19,150 nt of DNA from CAZRHH01 sp964599885 (GCA_964599885.1 CAZRHH010000061.1:1-19150); one strand, 5' to 3'; numbered from the stretch's first letter, positions 6,723-13,897 are shown. The notes: a model not told the origin generated them from the letters alone. Numbers and translations: made by a program.

Positions 6723-6750
6723 TTGAACGTTGCCGACGCGGGGTTAGACT
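6723..6750 (+). promoter_or_regulatory. Candidate promoter of sodN
   Basis: TTGAAC (6723-6728) and TAGACT (6745-6750) are 16 bases apart, 55 bases before ATG 6806. No clear palindromic nickel-regulator operator was seen between the promoter and the start codon. Confidence 0.45.
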
Positions 6751-6805
6751 GTACGCACACGTCCAATCCTCATCGTCCCGAGTAACCGATAGGCAAGGAG
6801 CCACC

Positions 6806-7339
6806 ATGTTCCGGACTACGTTCACCTCGCTCGTGTCCCGCGGACTGCGGACCATTGATAACGTCGCTGCGCCCAACACTGCCCACGCGCACTGCGATAT
6901 TCCCTGCGGCATCTACGATCCGCACCTGGCACAGATCGGTGCGCTCAGCGTCCTGCGCATGGACCAGCTCATCGAGGCGCTCGAGGTGCCCGCGGCGGAC
7001 GACAAGGCCGCGCGGGCGATGTACGCCAACCAGATGGCGCGCTACGTGGGCGTGAAAGAAGAGCACGCTGAACTGGTGAAGCGCGAGGTACGCGTAATCT
7101 GGGGTGACTACGTCAAGCCGGAACACATCGAGAAGTTCCCGGACCTGCACGATCTCGCGAACAAGCTGATGAAGGCCGCCGGCAAGACGCGCGCCAGCGT
7201 CGCTGTCGCCGACGCGGAGGAACTGCTGAAGCAGGTACAGCGCTTCGCCGAGATCTTCTGGGAGACGAAGGGCGTCAAGACGAAGCGCCAGCCGTCGAAC
7301 CAGGCCGTGGGCGGCGAACTCGTCGTCCCCGCCAACTAG
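6806..7339 (+). CDS. sodN: Nickel superoxide dismutase
   Basis: The 177-residue precursor contains HCDIPCGIYDP at 29-39, the nickel hook that defines this enzyme (canonical HCDLPCGVYDP). After removal of the first 28 residues (cleavage AHA|HCD), His1, Cys2 and Cys6 of the mature chain bind nickel, and Asp3 and Tyr9 line the active site; all are present. The enzyme converts superoxide to oxygen and hydrogen peroxide as a homohexamer of four-helix bundles. The remaining sequence (helices from LAQIGALSVLRMDQLIEAL to VQRFAEIFWETKGVKTKRQ) matches the family. An AAGGAG site lies 6 bases before the ATG. The processing protease gene follows directly, the usual pairing. The presequence has no typical secretion signal, so the protein is probably cytoplasmic. 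Confidence 0.96.
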   Translation: MFRTTFTSLVSRGLRTIDNVAAPNTAHAHCDIPCGIYDPHLAQIGALSVLRMDQLIEALEVPAADDKAARAMYANQMARYVGVKEEHAELVKREVRVIWGDYVKPEHIEKFPDLHDLANKLMKAAGKTRASVAVADAEELLKQVQRFAEIFWETKGVKTKRQPSNQAVGGELVVPAN

Positions 7340-7388
7340 CGCGCACATCGCCACGAGCGACGCGCGAGCGCCCGCGATCCTTCGCACA

Positions 7389-7757
7389 CTGTGGAGGATC
7401 GCGGGCGTTGGCGCGTTCGTCTCGGGCATCGCGCTCGGCCTGCGCGGCGCGCCGTTCATCCGCTATGCCGTCGAAGGTCCGAGCATGGAACCGGCCTATC
7501 ATGCCGGCGACCGGCTGATCGTCAGCCGGCTCGCGCACATTTTTCGCGCGCCGAAGGCCGGTGACGTCGTCGTCGTGCGCGATCCGGAACTGCCATCGCG
7601 GCACCTTGTCAAGCGCATTGATGCAGTGCTGGACAACCGCCCCGGCCAGCGCCGCTACTTCCTGATCGGCGACAACGCTGCGGAAAGCCGCGACTCGCGT
7701 CACTTCGGCGCCGTGACGCGGCGCCACATCGTCGGCCGCGTGTGGTTTCGGTACTGA
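7389..7757 (+). CDS. sodX: S26-type signal peptidase, NiSOD maturation protease
   Basis: This small signal-peptidase-like protein is expected to cut the NiSOD presequence to free His1. The catalytic Ser is in VEGPSMEP, the Lys is in HLVKRIDAV, and the third family block is IGDNAAESRDSRHFGAV. One hydrophobic N-terminal segment (IAGVGAFVSGIALGL) would anchor it in the membrane. The start is a problem. The first ATG (7485) lies inside GPSMEP and would remove the catalytic Ser and the anchor, and no ATG, GTG or TTG exists in frame between the sodN stop (7337-7339) and 7485. CTG 7389 is the best in-frame candidate; ATC 7347 with reinitiation after sodN is another. The coding pattern clearly extends upstream of 7485 (RAPAILRTLWRIAG), so the true N-terminus is uncertain. 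Confidence 0.85.
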   Translation: MWRIAGVGAFVSGIALGLRGAPFIRYAVEGPSMEPAYHAGDRLIVSRLAHIFRAPKAGDVVVVRDPELPSRHLVKRIDAVLDNRPGQRRYFLIGDNAAESRDSRHFGAVTRRHIVGRVWFRY

Positions 7758-7770
7758 GCGGCAGATCGGA

Positions 7771-7830
7771 TTCACCGCAAAGACGCAAAGGGCGCGAAGG
7801 GTTTTCGGGTTCACCACAGAGGCACAGAGG
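7771..7830 (+). repeat. Dispersed CACCGCAAAGG-type repeat, copy 2
   Basis: TTCACCGCAAAGACGCAAAG continues into GGCGCGAAGG, and a related half-unit TTCACCACAGAGGCACAGAG follows at 7810. It begins 13 bases after the sodX stop, matching the placement of copy 1 after the SCP2 gene. As with copy 1, a GTAG palindrome lies downstream. Confidence 0.7.
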
Positions 7831-7857
7831 TTTGTTTGACGTGAGCGAAAACTGGAT

Positions 7858-7882
7858 GTAGCCGCGGAGCTTTAGCTCCGCC
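7858..7882 (+). repeat. GTAG-headed palindrome (REP-like), plus strand
   Basis: GTAG (7858-7861) is followed by an 8-bp perfect stem (7864-7871 with 7874-7881; arm GCGGAGCT) and a TT loop. The left flank GAAAACTGGATGTAG matches the flank of the tandem copies at 10798 and 10912, so they are one family. Confidence 0.65.
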
Positions 7883-7923
7883 CACGTTCTCAGCGAAGCA
7901 CGATCGTAAATGGGGAGACGAAC

Positions 7924-8238
7924 ATGGACTACGAACCAATACGCGCGGGCCTCGCGAAGACGGTACCGCTGAACACCTACCTCGGACTTGAGATCGTAGA
8001 GGTGGCGGCGGACCGCGGCGTCGTGCGGCTGCCGGATGATCCGCGGCTGCAGAATCACGTAGCGTCGCAGGACACTACTCCTGTATCTACAGACCGTCCT
8101 CCCGCAGCGACAGTCGGATGGACGCGACATGGAACCGCCGCGCAGCCTAGCTATGAGACCTCCCTCATTTGCGACGGCCTCACTGTTAAAGCGAAGGTTG
8201 TCTGGGAGGTGCCGGTTCAAGGCGACGGCGCAACGTGA
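7924..8238 (+). pseudogene. Internally deleted hotdog-fold thioesterase
   Basis: The 104-residue frame has a good GGGGAG site and ATG 7924. Its first part, LNTYLGLEIVEVAADRGVVRLPDDPRLQNHVASQ, is the start of a PaaI/DUF4442-type hotdog domain, in which NHVGS(Q/V)HAGALF normally follows with catalytic or substrate-contacting residues. Here the text changes to DTTPVSTDRPPAATVGWTRHG and only resumes something domain-like at DGLTVKAKVVWEVPV, which looks like the final strand. Family members are about 140-160 residues; about 40 core residues are missing or scrambled, so acyl-CoA hydrolysis is not expected. It is most likely a decayed gene. Confidence 0.55.
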
Positions 8239-8376
8239 GCGCCTAGCCCAGATTGGCCCGCTCCTAAACGAGGAGTGTGCAACCTACGAACTTCCGTCGT
8301 GACAAGGTGGACCGGCGCCCGCAGCGCGCCGCGCAGGCTGCATGCTGCCAACCACTAGCGAAGACTAGCTTGCCGC

Positions 8377-8411
8377 CGTCCCCTCCCGCCCTCACCTCTC
8401 ACGTCCCACCT
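8377..8411 (+). repeat. Degenerate 7-bp tandem repeat at the end of the FAD gene
   Basis: Five units in phase: CGTCCCC, TCCCGCC, CTCACCT, CTCACGT, CCCACCT. The array covers the stop codon (complement of 8399-8401) and the last codons of the oxidoreductase gene, so part of its C-terminus (GGGT) comes from the repeat. Other 7-bp-period arrays lie at 9766, 12243, 12306 and 17717. Confidence 0.45.
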
Positions 8412-9715
8412 CCATCCGCCTCAGACAGCGGCAACCACGCCCCAACCCCTCGCAGCGCCCCCTGCAACGCCGCCACATCCACATCCTGCACCGCCGACGA
8501 CGCCCGCAGCGCATGCACAGCGGCGATGCCGGCCGCCTCGCCCGTCGCGAACGCCGGCGGGATCTCTTTCGTCGCGTGATGCACGCGATGATCGACGCTG
8601 ATGCAGCGTCCCGCCACCAGCAGATTCGACGATCGCTTCGGCAGCAGGCTGCGGTACGGCACGTGGTACACGGCGCCGTACTTCGTCCAATGGCCAGTCG
8701 TCGCGATCGTGTCGTCGAAGATCGTGCCGGCGTCGTCGCGCGCCAGCGTGTACGCGCCATCGAGCCGGCGCGACTCCGTGATGCCGAGCGTCAGCGCCAC
8801 ATCGCTGAGGTACGCGTCCTCGAACCCCGGCGCCTGCGCGCGCAGGCGGTCGACCTCATCCATCACCATGCGCCGGCACTCGACTTCGGCGAACGTCAGG
8901 TCGTCCGGGTTCGTCGCGTCGATGCGGCGCTCGATGCGCTCGGCGGCGCCCCACGGCATCAGCACCTGCCCCGGCTTCGGCGTCCGGAAGAAGAAACCGC
9001 CGCGCGCCGACTGCGCCGCGTCGACATCGCGCACGTTCGACATCCGGAACCAGAGCCACGGATGCACCTGCTCGTTTGCGAACGCCTCGCCGCCCATCGC
9101 GAACACATCGCCGTCCCCCGTCGCGTCGATCACGTACGACGCGCGCACCGCCTGCCGCCCCGCCTTCGACGTGAACACGACGTGCGAGATGCGCCCCGCC
9201 GGCCGCCCGTGGGGCCGGTCGATCGTGTACACGACGTCACTCGCCCAGCGATGAAACATCAGCCGCACGCCCGCCTCGGCGACCCACGTGTTCGCGACGT
9301 ACTTGAACTCTTCCGGGTCGTACGCCACCGAGTACCGCACGCGATGCGGACCCGAACCCCAGACGAGCCCCCAGCGCCGATACTTCTCGACGAGCGCCTC
9401 GTCGTAGTTGCCCCACTCCGCGGCAGGTGGATAGAAGCAGGCACCGCGCGCCTCCAGCCGTTCGACCAGCTCCTGGCATTGGCCGGCGATCACCTGATGC
9501 CCGTCGCCGTCGTCGAGCGTCAGCAGCAGCACGATCAGCCCGCCCGACGCCAGCCCGCCGAGATAGCCGTAGCGTTCGACGAGCACCACGTCCGCGCCCT
9601 GCCGCGCCGCCGCGATCGCCGCCGACACGCCGGCCGCCCCGCCGCCGACGACGAGCACGTCGCACTCGGCCACAACCGGCACCCGCTGCTCAGGGATGTT
9701 GATGTAGTCCGCCAT
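8399..9715 (-). CDS. FAD-dependent oxidoreductase
   Basis: The 438-residue protein begins with CDVLVVGGGAAGVSAAIAAARQG (19-41) ending in VVLVERYGYLGG, the dinucleotide-binding GxGxxG strand-helix-strand plus ribose-binding Glu and the following GG motif of the FAD_oxidored-type family. A later VIDATGDGDVFAMGG (about 196-210) is the second FAD-contacting block (ATGDGD), and VPYRSLLPKRSSNLLVAGRCISVDHRVHH leading to ATGEAAGIAAVHAL is the C-terminal FAD block. The substrate is unknown; relatives oxidise or reduce small organic substrates. No secretion signal is seen. The start ATG 9713-9715 has a -10 box TAATCT 7 bases upstream and no ribosome-binding site, indicating a leaderless mRNA. It has no same-strand neighbours close enough for an operon. 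Confidence 0.88.
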   Translation of the reverse strand: MADYINIPEQRVPVVAECDVLVVGGGAAGVSAAIAAARQGADVVLVERYGYLGGLASGGLIVLLLTLDDGDGHQVIAGQCQELVERLEARGACFYPPAAEWGNYDEALVEKYRRWGLVWGSGPHRVRYSVAYDPEEFKYVANTWVAEAGVRLMFHRWASDVVYTIDRPHGRPAGRISHVVFTSKAGRQAVRASYVIDATGDGDVFAMGGEAFANEQVHPWLWFRMSNVRDVDAAQSARGGFFFRTPKPGQVLMPWGAAERIERRIDATNPDDLTFAEVECRRMVMDEVDRLRAQAPGFEDAYLSDVALTLGITESRRLDGAYTLARDDAGTIFDDTIATTGHWTKYGAVYHVPYRSLLPKRSSNLLVAGRCISVDHRVHHATKEIPPAFATGEAAGIAAVHALRASSAVQDVDVAALQGALRGVGAWLPLSEADGGGT

Positions 9716-9722
9716 CTCGTAG

Positions 9723-9728
9723 AGATTA
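9723..9728 (-). promoter_or_regulatory. Probable -10 box, leaderless start of the FAD gene
   Basis: On the minus strand TAATCT ends 7 bases before the ATG at 9715. The heptamer array begins about 20-40 bases further upstream, around where a -35 box would lie. Confidence 0.4.
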
Positions 9729-9765
9729 CTATCGATGGGGCGCTGGCGTGTGGTGCCTGGCGTCG

Positions 9766-9950
<185 letters not shown>

Positions 9951-9968
9951 GCGCGCGTCCGCTCCCTC

Positions 9969-9994
9969 GTAGCGGAGGAGCTTTAGCTCCGTCA
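9969..9994 (+). repeat. GTAG-headed palindrome (REP-like), plus strand
   Basis: GTAG (9969-9972) is followed by GGAGCT (9977-9982), TT and AGCTCC (9985-9990). This is the same AGCTTTAGCT core as the copies at 7858 and 10807. Confidence 0.55.
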
Positions 9995-10092
9995 CTCGCA
10001 GTATCGAAGACCTCGTGTCATCCGCAGCGCAAGCGCCGTCGCGTCCACTTTCAACGCCACGCATGGCGAACGCACCGCCGAGCCAGCGACGC

Positions 10093-10098
10093 TATCAT
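10093..10098 (+). promoter_or_regulatory. Probable -10 box, leaderless start of the 10105 gene
   Basis: TATCAT is followed by 6 bases and ATG 10105, and there is no ribosome-binding site in between. Confidence 0.4.
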
Positions 10099-10104
10099 CC
10101 GAAC

Positions 10105-10406
10105 ATGTACGCAGAGCATTTCCGCGACCCGCCCTGCCCGATCTGCGACTCGGAGTACGTCCGCTGGCGCGGCCCGCGCCCGCACGACTACGTGTTCACG
10201 TGGTTGCGCTGGTGCGTTGAATCGGTCTCGCAGTTCTTCAGCCCGCGACCCCGGCCAGATCAGTATGGCGAGGAGCCGAACGAGCGGATGAACGCCGAGA
10301 TCATCGAAGCCAACGCCGGCCCATCACGCCCAAGCGCTTCTGGCACTACCGCGCATGCAAACGCTCGGGCCACGAGTTCGATCCGCGCCCGGCGCCCGGT
10401 TCGTGA
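10105..10406 (+). pseudogene. Zinc-ribbon-like small protein, frameshifted
   Basis: ATG 10105 opens a frame reading MYAEHFRDPPCPICDSEYVR, then WRGPRPHDYVFTWLRW and NERMNAEIIEANAG. After GGCCC at 10318-10322 the same frame turns into low-complexity Ser/Arg/Ala text. The -1 frame continues sensibly as PITPKRFWHYRACKRSGHEFDPRPAPGS and stops at TGA 10404-10406. One missing C in the run would restore a protein of about 100 residues with CPIC near the start and CKRSGH near the end, a possible Cys3His zinc site. It is not recognised as a known family. It may be a sequencing error rather than true decay, since another one-base loss in a homopolymer occurs at 5366. Read uncorrected, the frame runs to 10464. 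Confidence 0.5.
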
Positions 10407-10531
10407 GGGGATCGGCGCCCGATTTTACGAGTCCTTCACACGGAACACGGGGTTTCGCCCGTAGAATAGAGGCGCCGCACGTCATAGTGTAAAGACGTCG
10501 CACCGGACGTACCGACTCAAGGAGGAATCGT

Positions 10532-10672
10532 ATGAAGAAACTGATGCTGCTCGCAGGTTTCGCGGCCGCGGCCTACGGAGCTATCAAGATGTTCCGCCAG
10601 CCGAAGGAAGACGAGTTCGCCATCGATCAGACGTACCCGGCCTCGACCTACCACCCGCAGCCCGAGGCCTAG
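10532..10672 (+). CDS. 46-residue single-pass membrane peptide
   Basis: The frame has a near-perfect AAGGAGG (10519-10525) 6 bases before ATG 10532 and stops at TAG 10670-10672. The product is MKKLMLLAGFAAAAYGAIKM followed by FRQPKEDEFAIDQTYPASTY and HPQPEA. It has a short N-terminal hydrophobic helix with two lysines on the inside (residues 4-18), then an acidic, Pro/Tyr-containing tail. There is no lipobox Cys. The strong ribosome-binding site and the hairpin about 30 bases after the stop support a real, well-translated gene. The function is unknown; it might assist a membrane complex. Confidence 0.6.
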   Translation: MKKLMLLAGFAAAAYGAIKMFRQPKEDEFAIDQTYPASTYHPQPEA

Positions 10673-10700
10673 TTAGGCCGGCACGCGAAAGTATGCCGAT

Positions 10701-10730
10701 AACAGGCAGCGCAAGGATGCGCTGCCTGTT
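10701..10730 (+). terminator. Strong hairpin after the small membrane peptide gene
   Basis: A perfect 12-bp stem (arm AACAGGCAGCGC at 10701-10712 with 10719-10730) and 6-base loop AAGGAT lie 28 bases after the stop. Only TTT follows the GC stem, so termination may be partial, but the stem is stable. Confidence 0.65.
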
Positions 10731-10797
10731 TGCGCTATCCCTGTGGCTCCACGCCTCTGCCTTGAAGGGGGTCACGCATGATCCGCCTGCGCGCGGG

Positions 10798-11256
10798 AAA
10801 CCGGATGTAGCTGCGTAGCTTTAGCTGCGCCTCATCGGCCAGCGCCCGAACGACCATTCGAAACTCGCACCAACACACAAGCTCCCCTTGTTCAAATCTT
10901 GAAGAGCAACGAAACCGGATGTAGCTGCGTAGCTTTAGCTGCGCCTCGGCGGCCAGCGCCCGAACGACCATTCGAAACTCGCACCAACACATAAGCTCGC
11001 CCGCCGAGCCGCTGCGTAGCTGTAGCTGCGCCTCGGCGGCCAGCGCCCGAACGACCATTCGAAACTCGCACCAACACATAAGCTCGCCCGCNNNNNNNNN
11101 NNNNNNNNNNNNNNNNNNNNNNNNNNNNNNNNNNNNNNNNNNNNNNNNNNNNNNNNNNNNNNNNNNNNNNNNNNNNNNNNNNNNNNNNNNNAGCTTTAGC
11201 TGCGCCTCATCGGCCAGCGCCCGAACGACCATTCGAAACTCGCACCGACACAAAAG
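10798..11256. repeat. Tandem array of GTAG-palindrome units, interrupted by the gap
   Basis: Four visible units share a palindromic part (GTAGCTGCGTAGCTTTAGCT and CGC) and a roughly 50-base conserved tail, GGCCAGCGCCCGAACGACCA continuing to TTCGAAACTCGCACC. The tail starts at 10837, 10951, 11038 and 11212, giving periods of 114, 87 and 174 bases (174 is twice 87 across the N run). The minus strand reads through as a periodic open frame, but this is a by-product of the repeats. Together with its flanks this is a gene-free stretch of about 650 bases (10673-11318). Confidence 0.85.
11092..11191. other. Assembly gap of 100 N
   Basis: Exactly 100 N inside the tandem array. The length is a common placeholder, so the true size is unknown and the repeat number is probably wrong. 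Confidence 0.99.
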
Positions 11257-11260
11257 CTCT

Positions 11261-11305
11261 CCCTCTCCAAGAATTTGGCGAGTGGGCCGGGGGGGTGAGG
11301 CCGCG
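11261..11305 (-). repeat. Dispersed CCCTCTCC...GGTGAGGCCGCGC repeat, copy 1
   Basis: CCCTCTCCAAGAATTTGGCG continues to GGGCCGGGGGGGTGAGGCC and GCGC. It aligns with 18936-18980 at both ends. It lies just downstream of the stop codon of the lipid kinase (complement of 11319-11321). In this copy the hairpin is mostly lost. Confidence 0.6.
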
Positions 11306-11318
11306 CATCGCGCCTCAC

Positions 11319-12230
11319 TCACAGTCCGCAGCGCGCGAACAACGGCGTCTCCAGATCCCGCGGCACGATGACAGCCATCGCGCGCGGCACAATTTCGAAC
11401 CGCATCGGCGTCTCGCCAAACGCCTCGCCATCGATCTGCACAGGCACACCGGGCGTTTCAATGTCGACGCTCGTCACCTTCGCGTACGTCACGTTCGGCG
11501 AGCGATCGTGCCGCCGAAATAGCACGCGGATGCCATCGAGCAGCAAGCGCAGCACGCCGCCACGCCGCATCAGCGCCAGGTCGAGCAGCCCGTCGTCAAC
11601 CTGCGCGCGGTACGTAATGTTCGTCACGCCGCCGTACGACCGCGTGTTGCCGAGCAGCATGAAGTAGAGCAGTGTGTCCGTCGGCGCGCCGTCGACGATC
11701 ATCCGCACGCGCCACGGCTTCGTGCGCAGCGCGGCCGGCACGCCGGCGATGATGTACGCCAGCGCGCCGAGCCGCCGCTTCATCCGCGCACCAACCCGCG
11801 ACACGATCGCCGCGTCTAGCCCGAGTCCTGCCATTAGCAAAAAGTAACGCCCGTTCGCGCGCCCCAGATCGACGCGCCGCCGCACGCCCCCAACGATCGC
11901 CCGCATCGAAGCGACCGGATCCTTCGCGCACTGCGTCTCCTTCGCCCAGACGTTCGCCGTCCCGCCGCGCAACACCGCGAGCGCCGTCTCGCTCCCCGCA
12001 AGACCGTTGAGCGCTTCGTTGATCGTCCCGTCACCGCCATACACCACAACGACATCCACTCCGCGCGCCGCCGCATCGCGCGCGATCTCCGTCGCATGCC
12101 CGGCCGCATCCGTGTTGATCGTTTCGATCTGCCACCCCGCGCCCACGGCGACGGAGAGCACGGCTGATAGCGTGTCGTCTGACATGCGCGTCCGCGAAAC
12201 CGGGTTTCTGACAAGAAGGGCGGATGTCAC
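11319..12230 (-). CDS. Diacylglycerol/lipid kinase family protein
   Basis: The 303-residue protein belongs to the DAGK-catalytic family (YegS/DgkB type), which transfers phosphate from ATP to a lipid hydroxyl at the membrane. The diagnostic VVVVYGGDGTINEALNGL (60-77) carries the nucleotide-binding GGDGT, followed by LAVLRGGTANVWAKE (where GTxNxxA is expected) and MAGLGLDAAIV. The C-terminal beta-sandwich includes LLGNTRSYGGVTNITYRAQVDDGLLDLAL and VQIDGEAFGETPMRFEIVP, both standard for the family. Length is normal (about 290-320). The start is taken as GTG (complement of 12228-12230); no ribosome-binding site is seen, and a GGAGGAT heptamer array begins 13 bases upstream. Substrate specificity is unknown. 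Confidence 0.9.
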   Translation of the reverse strand: MTSALLVRNPVSRTRMSDDTLSAVLSVAVGAGWQIETINTDAAGHATEIARDAAARGVDVVVVYGGDGTINEALNGLAGSETALAVLRGGTANVWAKETQCAKDPVASMRAIVGGVRRRVDLGRANGRYFLLMAGLGLDAAIVSRVGARMKRRLGALAYIIAGVPAALRTKPWRVRMIVDGAPTDTLLYFMLLGNTRSYGGVTNITYRAQVDDGLLDLALMRRGGVLRLLLDGIRVLFRRHDRSPNVTYAKVTSVDIETPGVPVQIDGEAFGETPMRFEIVPRAMAVIVPRDLETPLFARCGL

Positions 12231-12242
12231 GATGGGGGTACT

Positions 12243-12266
12243 GGAGGATGGAGGATGGAGGATGGA
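12243..12266. repeat. Heptamer tandem repeat GGAGGAT x3
   Basis: Three perfect GGAGGAT units plus GGA, 13 bases upstream of the lipid kinase start codon. It occupies the place of its promoter -10/-35 region. Confidence 0.7.
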
Positions 12267-12305
12267 CCCGCGACGATCGTAAGACGAGCGCGGTTCGATG
12301 CCACC

Positions 12306-12333
12306 CCGACCTCCGATCTCCGACTTCCGACTT
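12306..12333. repeat. Heptamer tandem repeat CCGAYYT x4
   Basis: CCGACCT, CCGATCT, CCGACTT, CCGACTT in perfect phase. The array ends at the base next to the stop codon of the crotonyl-CoA carboxylase/reductase gene (complement of 12334-12336). Confidence 0.7.
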
Positions 12334-13584
12334 CTATACGCCCGTCATGCCTTCGCGCGGCGCGCCGACCAGCACCGCCATGTTGCCGTCGGGGTTCTTG
12401 CCGTCGTGCATGAGCTGATGACACTCGCCGATGCCATCGAACGGAAACACGCGCGACAAACACGGATCGATCTTTCCGTCGACAACGAGTTGATTGAACG
12501 CGTACGCCTGCTCGTCGTTCGCGAAGTGCGAGCCCTGAAAGCGCTTCTGCCGCATCCACAGGTAGCGCAGATCGACCACCGCATTGAACCCGCTCGTGCC
12601 GGCGCAGATCACCACCATGCCGCCGTTCTCGGCGACGAAGATCGATGTCGGGACGGTGTCCTCGCCCGGATGCTCGAACACGATGCGCGGGCTGCGGCGT
12701 TCGCCGAGCACATCCCACAGCGCCTTGCCAAATGCGCGCGCGCCTTTCGTCCACTCGCCGAACTTCTCGTCGTCCGTCCAGTGCGGCAGCATGCCCCAAT
12801 GCGTGAAGTCCTTGCGGTTGATGTAGCCCTTCGCGCCGAGCTTCTTCACGTACTCGCCCTTGGCGTCGCTCGACACGACGGCGACCGGAATCCCGCCGAA
12901 CGCCTTCACAAGCTGAATCGCCATCGTGCCGAGGCCGCCCGCGCCGCCCCACACCAGCACGACGTCGTTCTCGCGCACAACGTGTGGCGTCCAGTTCGTC
13001 AGCATCCGGTACGCCGTACTGCCGACGAGCGTCGGCGCGGCGGCCGCTTCCCACGACAGGTGCTTCGCCTTCGGCATACACTGATGCGCCCACACCTTTG
13101 TGAACTGCGCGAAGCTGCCCCAGTTCGTCTCGTATCCCCAGATCTTGAACGACGGCGCGAACATCGGATCCTCGGCTGCCTTCACGTCGGCCGCTTCCGG
13201 ATCCCACGCGCCGCAGTGCACCACCACTTCGTCGCCGATCTTGACGTTCTTTACTTCGTCGCCGACCGCATACACGATGCCCGACGCGTCGCTGCCGCCG
13301 ATATGGAATCCCGTCGTGTCGCCCGCCTGCGTCCGCGCCTTGATCACGTCGACCGGCACGCCGAGCGCCGCCCAGACGTTGTTGTAGTTGATGCCCGCTG
13401 CCATGACGTACACCAGCGCCTCGCGCGGCCCGATCTCGGGCGTCGGAACAACTTCGCGCTGGAACGCCGTCGCCGGCGGCCCGAAGTTCTCGCGCCGCAC
13501 CGTCATCGCGTGCATCGTCGGCGGCACCCGCCCCAGCGGCGGCGTGTCGGCGATGTCGTACAGTTCCTTCGTCACGGTGCTCAT
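12334..13584 (-). CDS. ccr: Crotonyl-CoA carboxylase/reductase
   Basis: The 416-residue protein is a medium-chain dehydrogenase/reductase. Crotonyl-CoA carboxylase/reductase converts crotonyl-CoA, CO2 and NADPH to ethylmalonyl-CoA. Family-specific blocks are INYNNVWAALG (about 65-75), IWGYETNWGSFAQFTKV (about 148-164), VWGGAGGLGTMAIQLVKAFGG (NADPH-binding Rossmann loop, about 210-230) and FQGSHFANDEQAYAFNQLV near 350. As I recall from structural work on the Kitasatospora enzyme, the CO2 pocket uses an Asn, a Phe-Glu pair and a His; the Asn of INYNN, the Glu of GYET and the His of GSHFAN are the probable counterparts here. ATG 13582-13584 is chosen because GGAGAA lies 7 bases upstream; a longer frame to 13662 lacks this. 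No other ethylmalonyl-CoA pathway gene is adjacent, so carbon assimilation versus extender-unit supply cannot be decided. Confidence 0.88.
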   Translation of the reverse strand: MSTVTKELYDIADTPPLGRVPPTMHAMTVRRENFGPPATAFQREVVPTPEIGPREALVYVMAAGINYNNVWAALGVPVDVIKARTQAGDTTGFHIGGSDASGIVYAVGDEVKNVKIGDEVVVHCGAWDPEAADVKAAEDPMFAPSFKIWGYETNWGSFAQFTKVWAHQCMPKAKHLSWEAAAAPTLVGSTAYRMLTNWTPHVVRENDVVLVWGGAGGLGTMAIQLVKAFGGIPVAVVSSDAKGEYVKKLGAKGYINRKDFTHWGMLPHWTDDEKFGEWTKGARAFGKALWDVLGERRSPRIVFEHPGEDTVPTSIFVAENGGMVVICAGTSGFNAVVDLRYLWMRQKRFQGSHFANDEQAYAFNQLVVDGKIDPCLSRVFPFDGIGECHQLMHDGKNPDGNMAVLVGAPREGMTGV

Positions 13585-13827
13585 CGAACGTTCTCCGGGT
13601 TGGCCGCGCTGTTCCGGCGCAATCTGCCGCGGCCACATGATCGTATCTGGCGACGCTGGCACAGGATAGCGCCTCGCGTGAGTTGGACAAGGAATTGGTC
13701 AGAAGCGGTGGCCGGAGGCCGACTATTGATGCGGGTTCGTCACGGGAACGGCCGCTCCAGCACCTCGCAGCGCAACACGCGAGAGGTAGAAACGAGTACG
13801 GGAACGCGCTCGATATTGACGCGGCTG

Positions 13828-13836
13828 TGATACGAT
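13828..13836 (+). promoter_or_regulatory. Candidate extended -10 promoter of the ABC importer operon
   Basis: TGATACGAT is an extended -10 (TGN followed by TACGAT). It has no good -35 at 17 bases, although TTGACG occurs closer, at 13816-13821. It would give a leader of about 130 bases before ATG 13976. Confidence 0.35.
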
Positions 13837-13897
13837 CCGGACGGTCGAACTGCCTGAGGCACTAGCTTCGAGGAGGTGCGCCGAGGACGAACCCCGC

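Noticed and set aside
10798..11256. CRISPR array
   Set aside because: Units are 87-114 bases, the conserved part is longer than the variable part, there are no unique spacers of uniform length and no cas genes.
10735..11322. Minus-strand periodic protein with repeated CWCEFRMVVRALA
   Set aside because: Created by reading the tandem palindrome units; it crosses the N gap and has no ribosome-binding site or flanking domain.
12227..13690. Open frames of 487 (minus) and about 510 (plus) codons
   Set aside because: Both overlap the well-supported crotonyl-CoA carboxylase/reductase in other frames and have no domain-like sequence.
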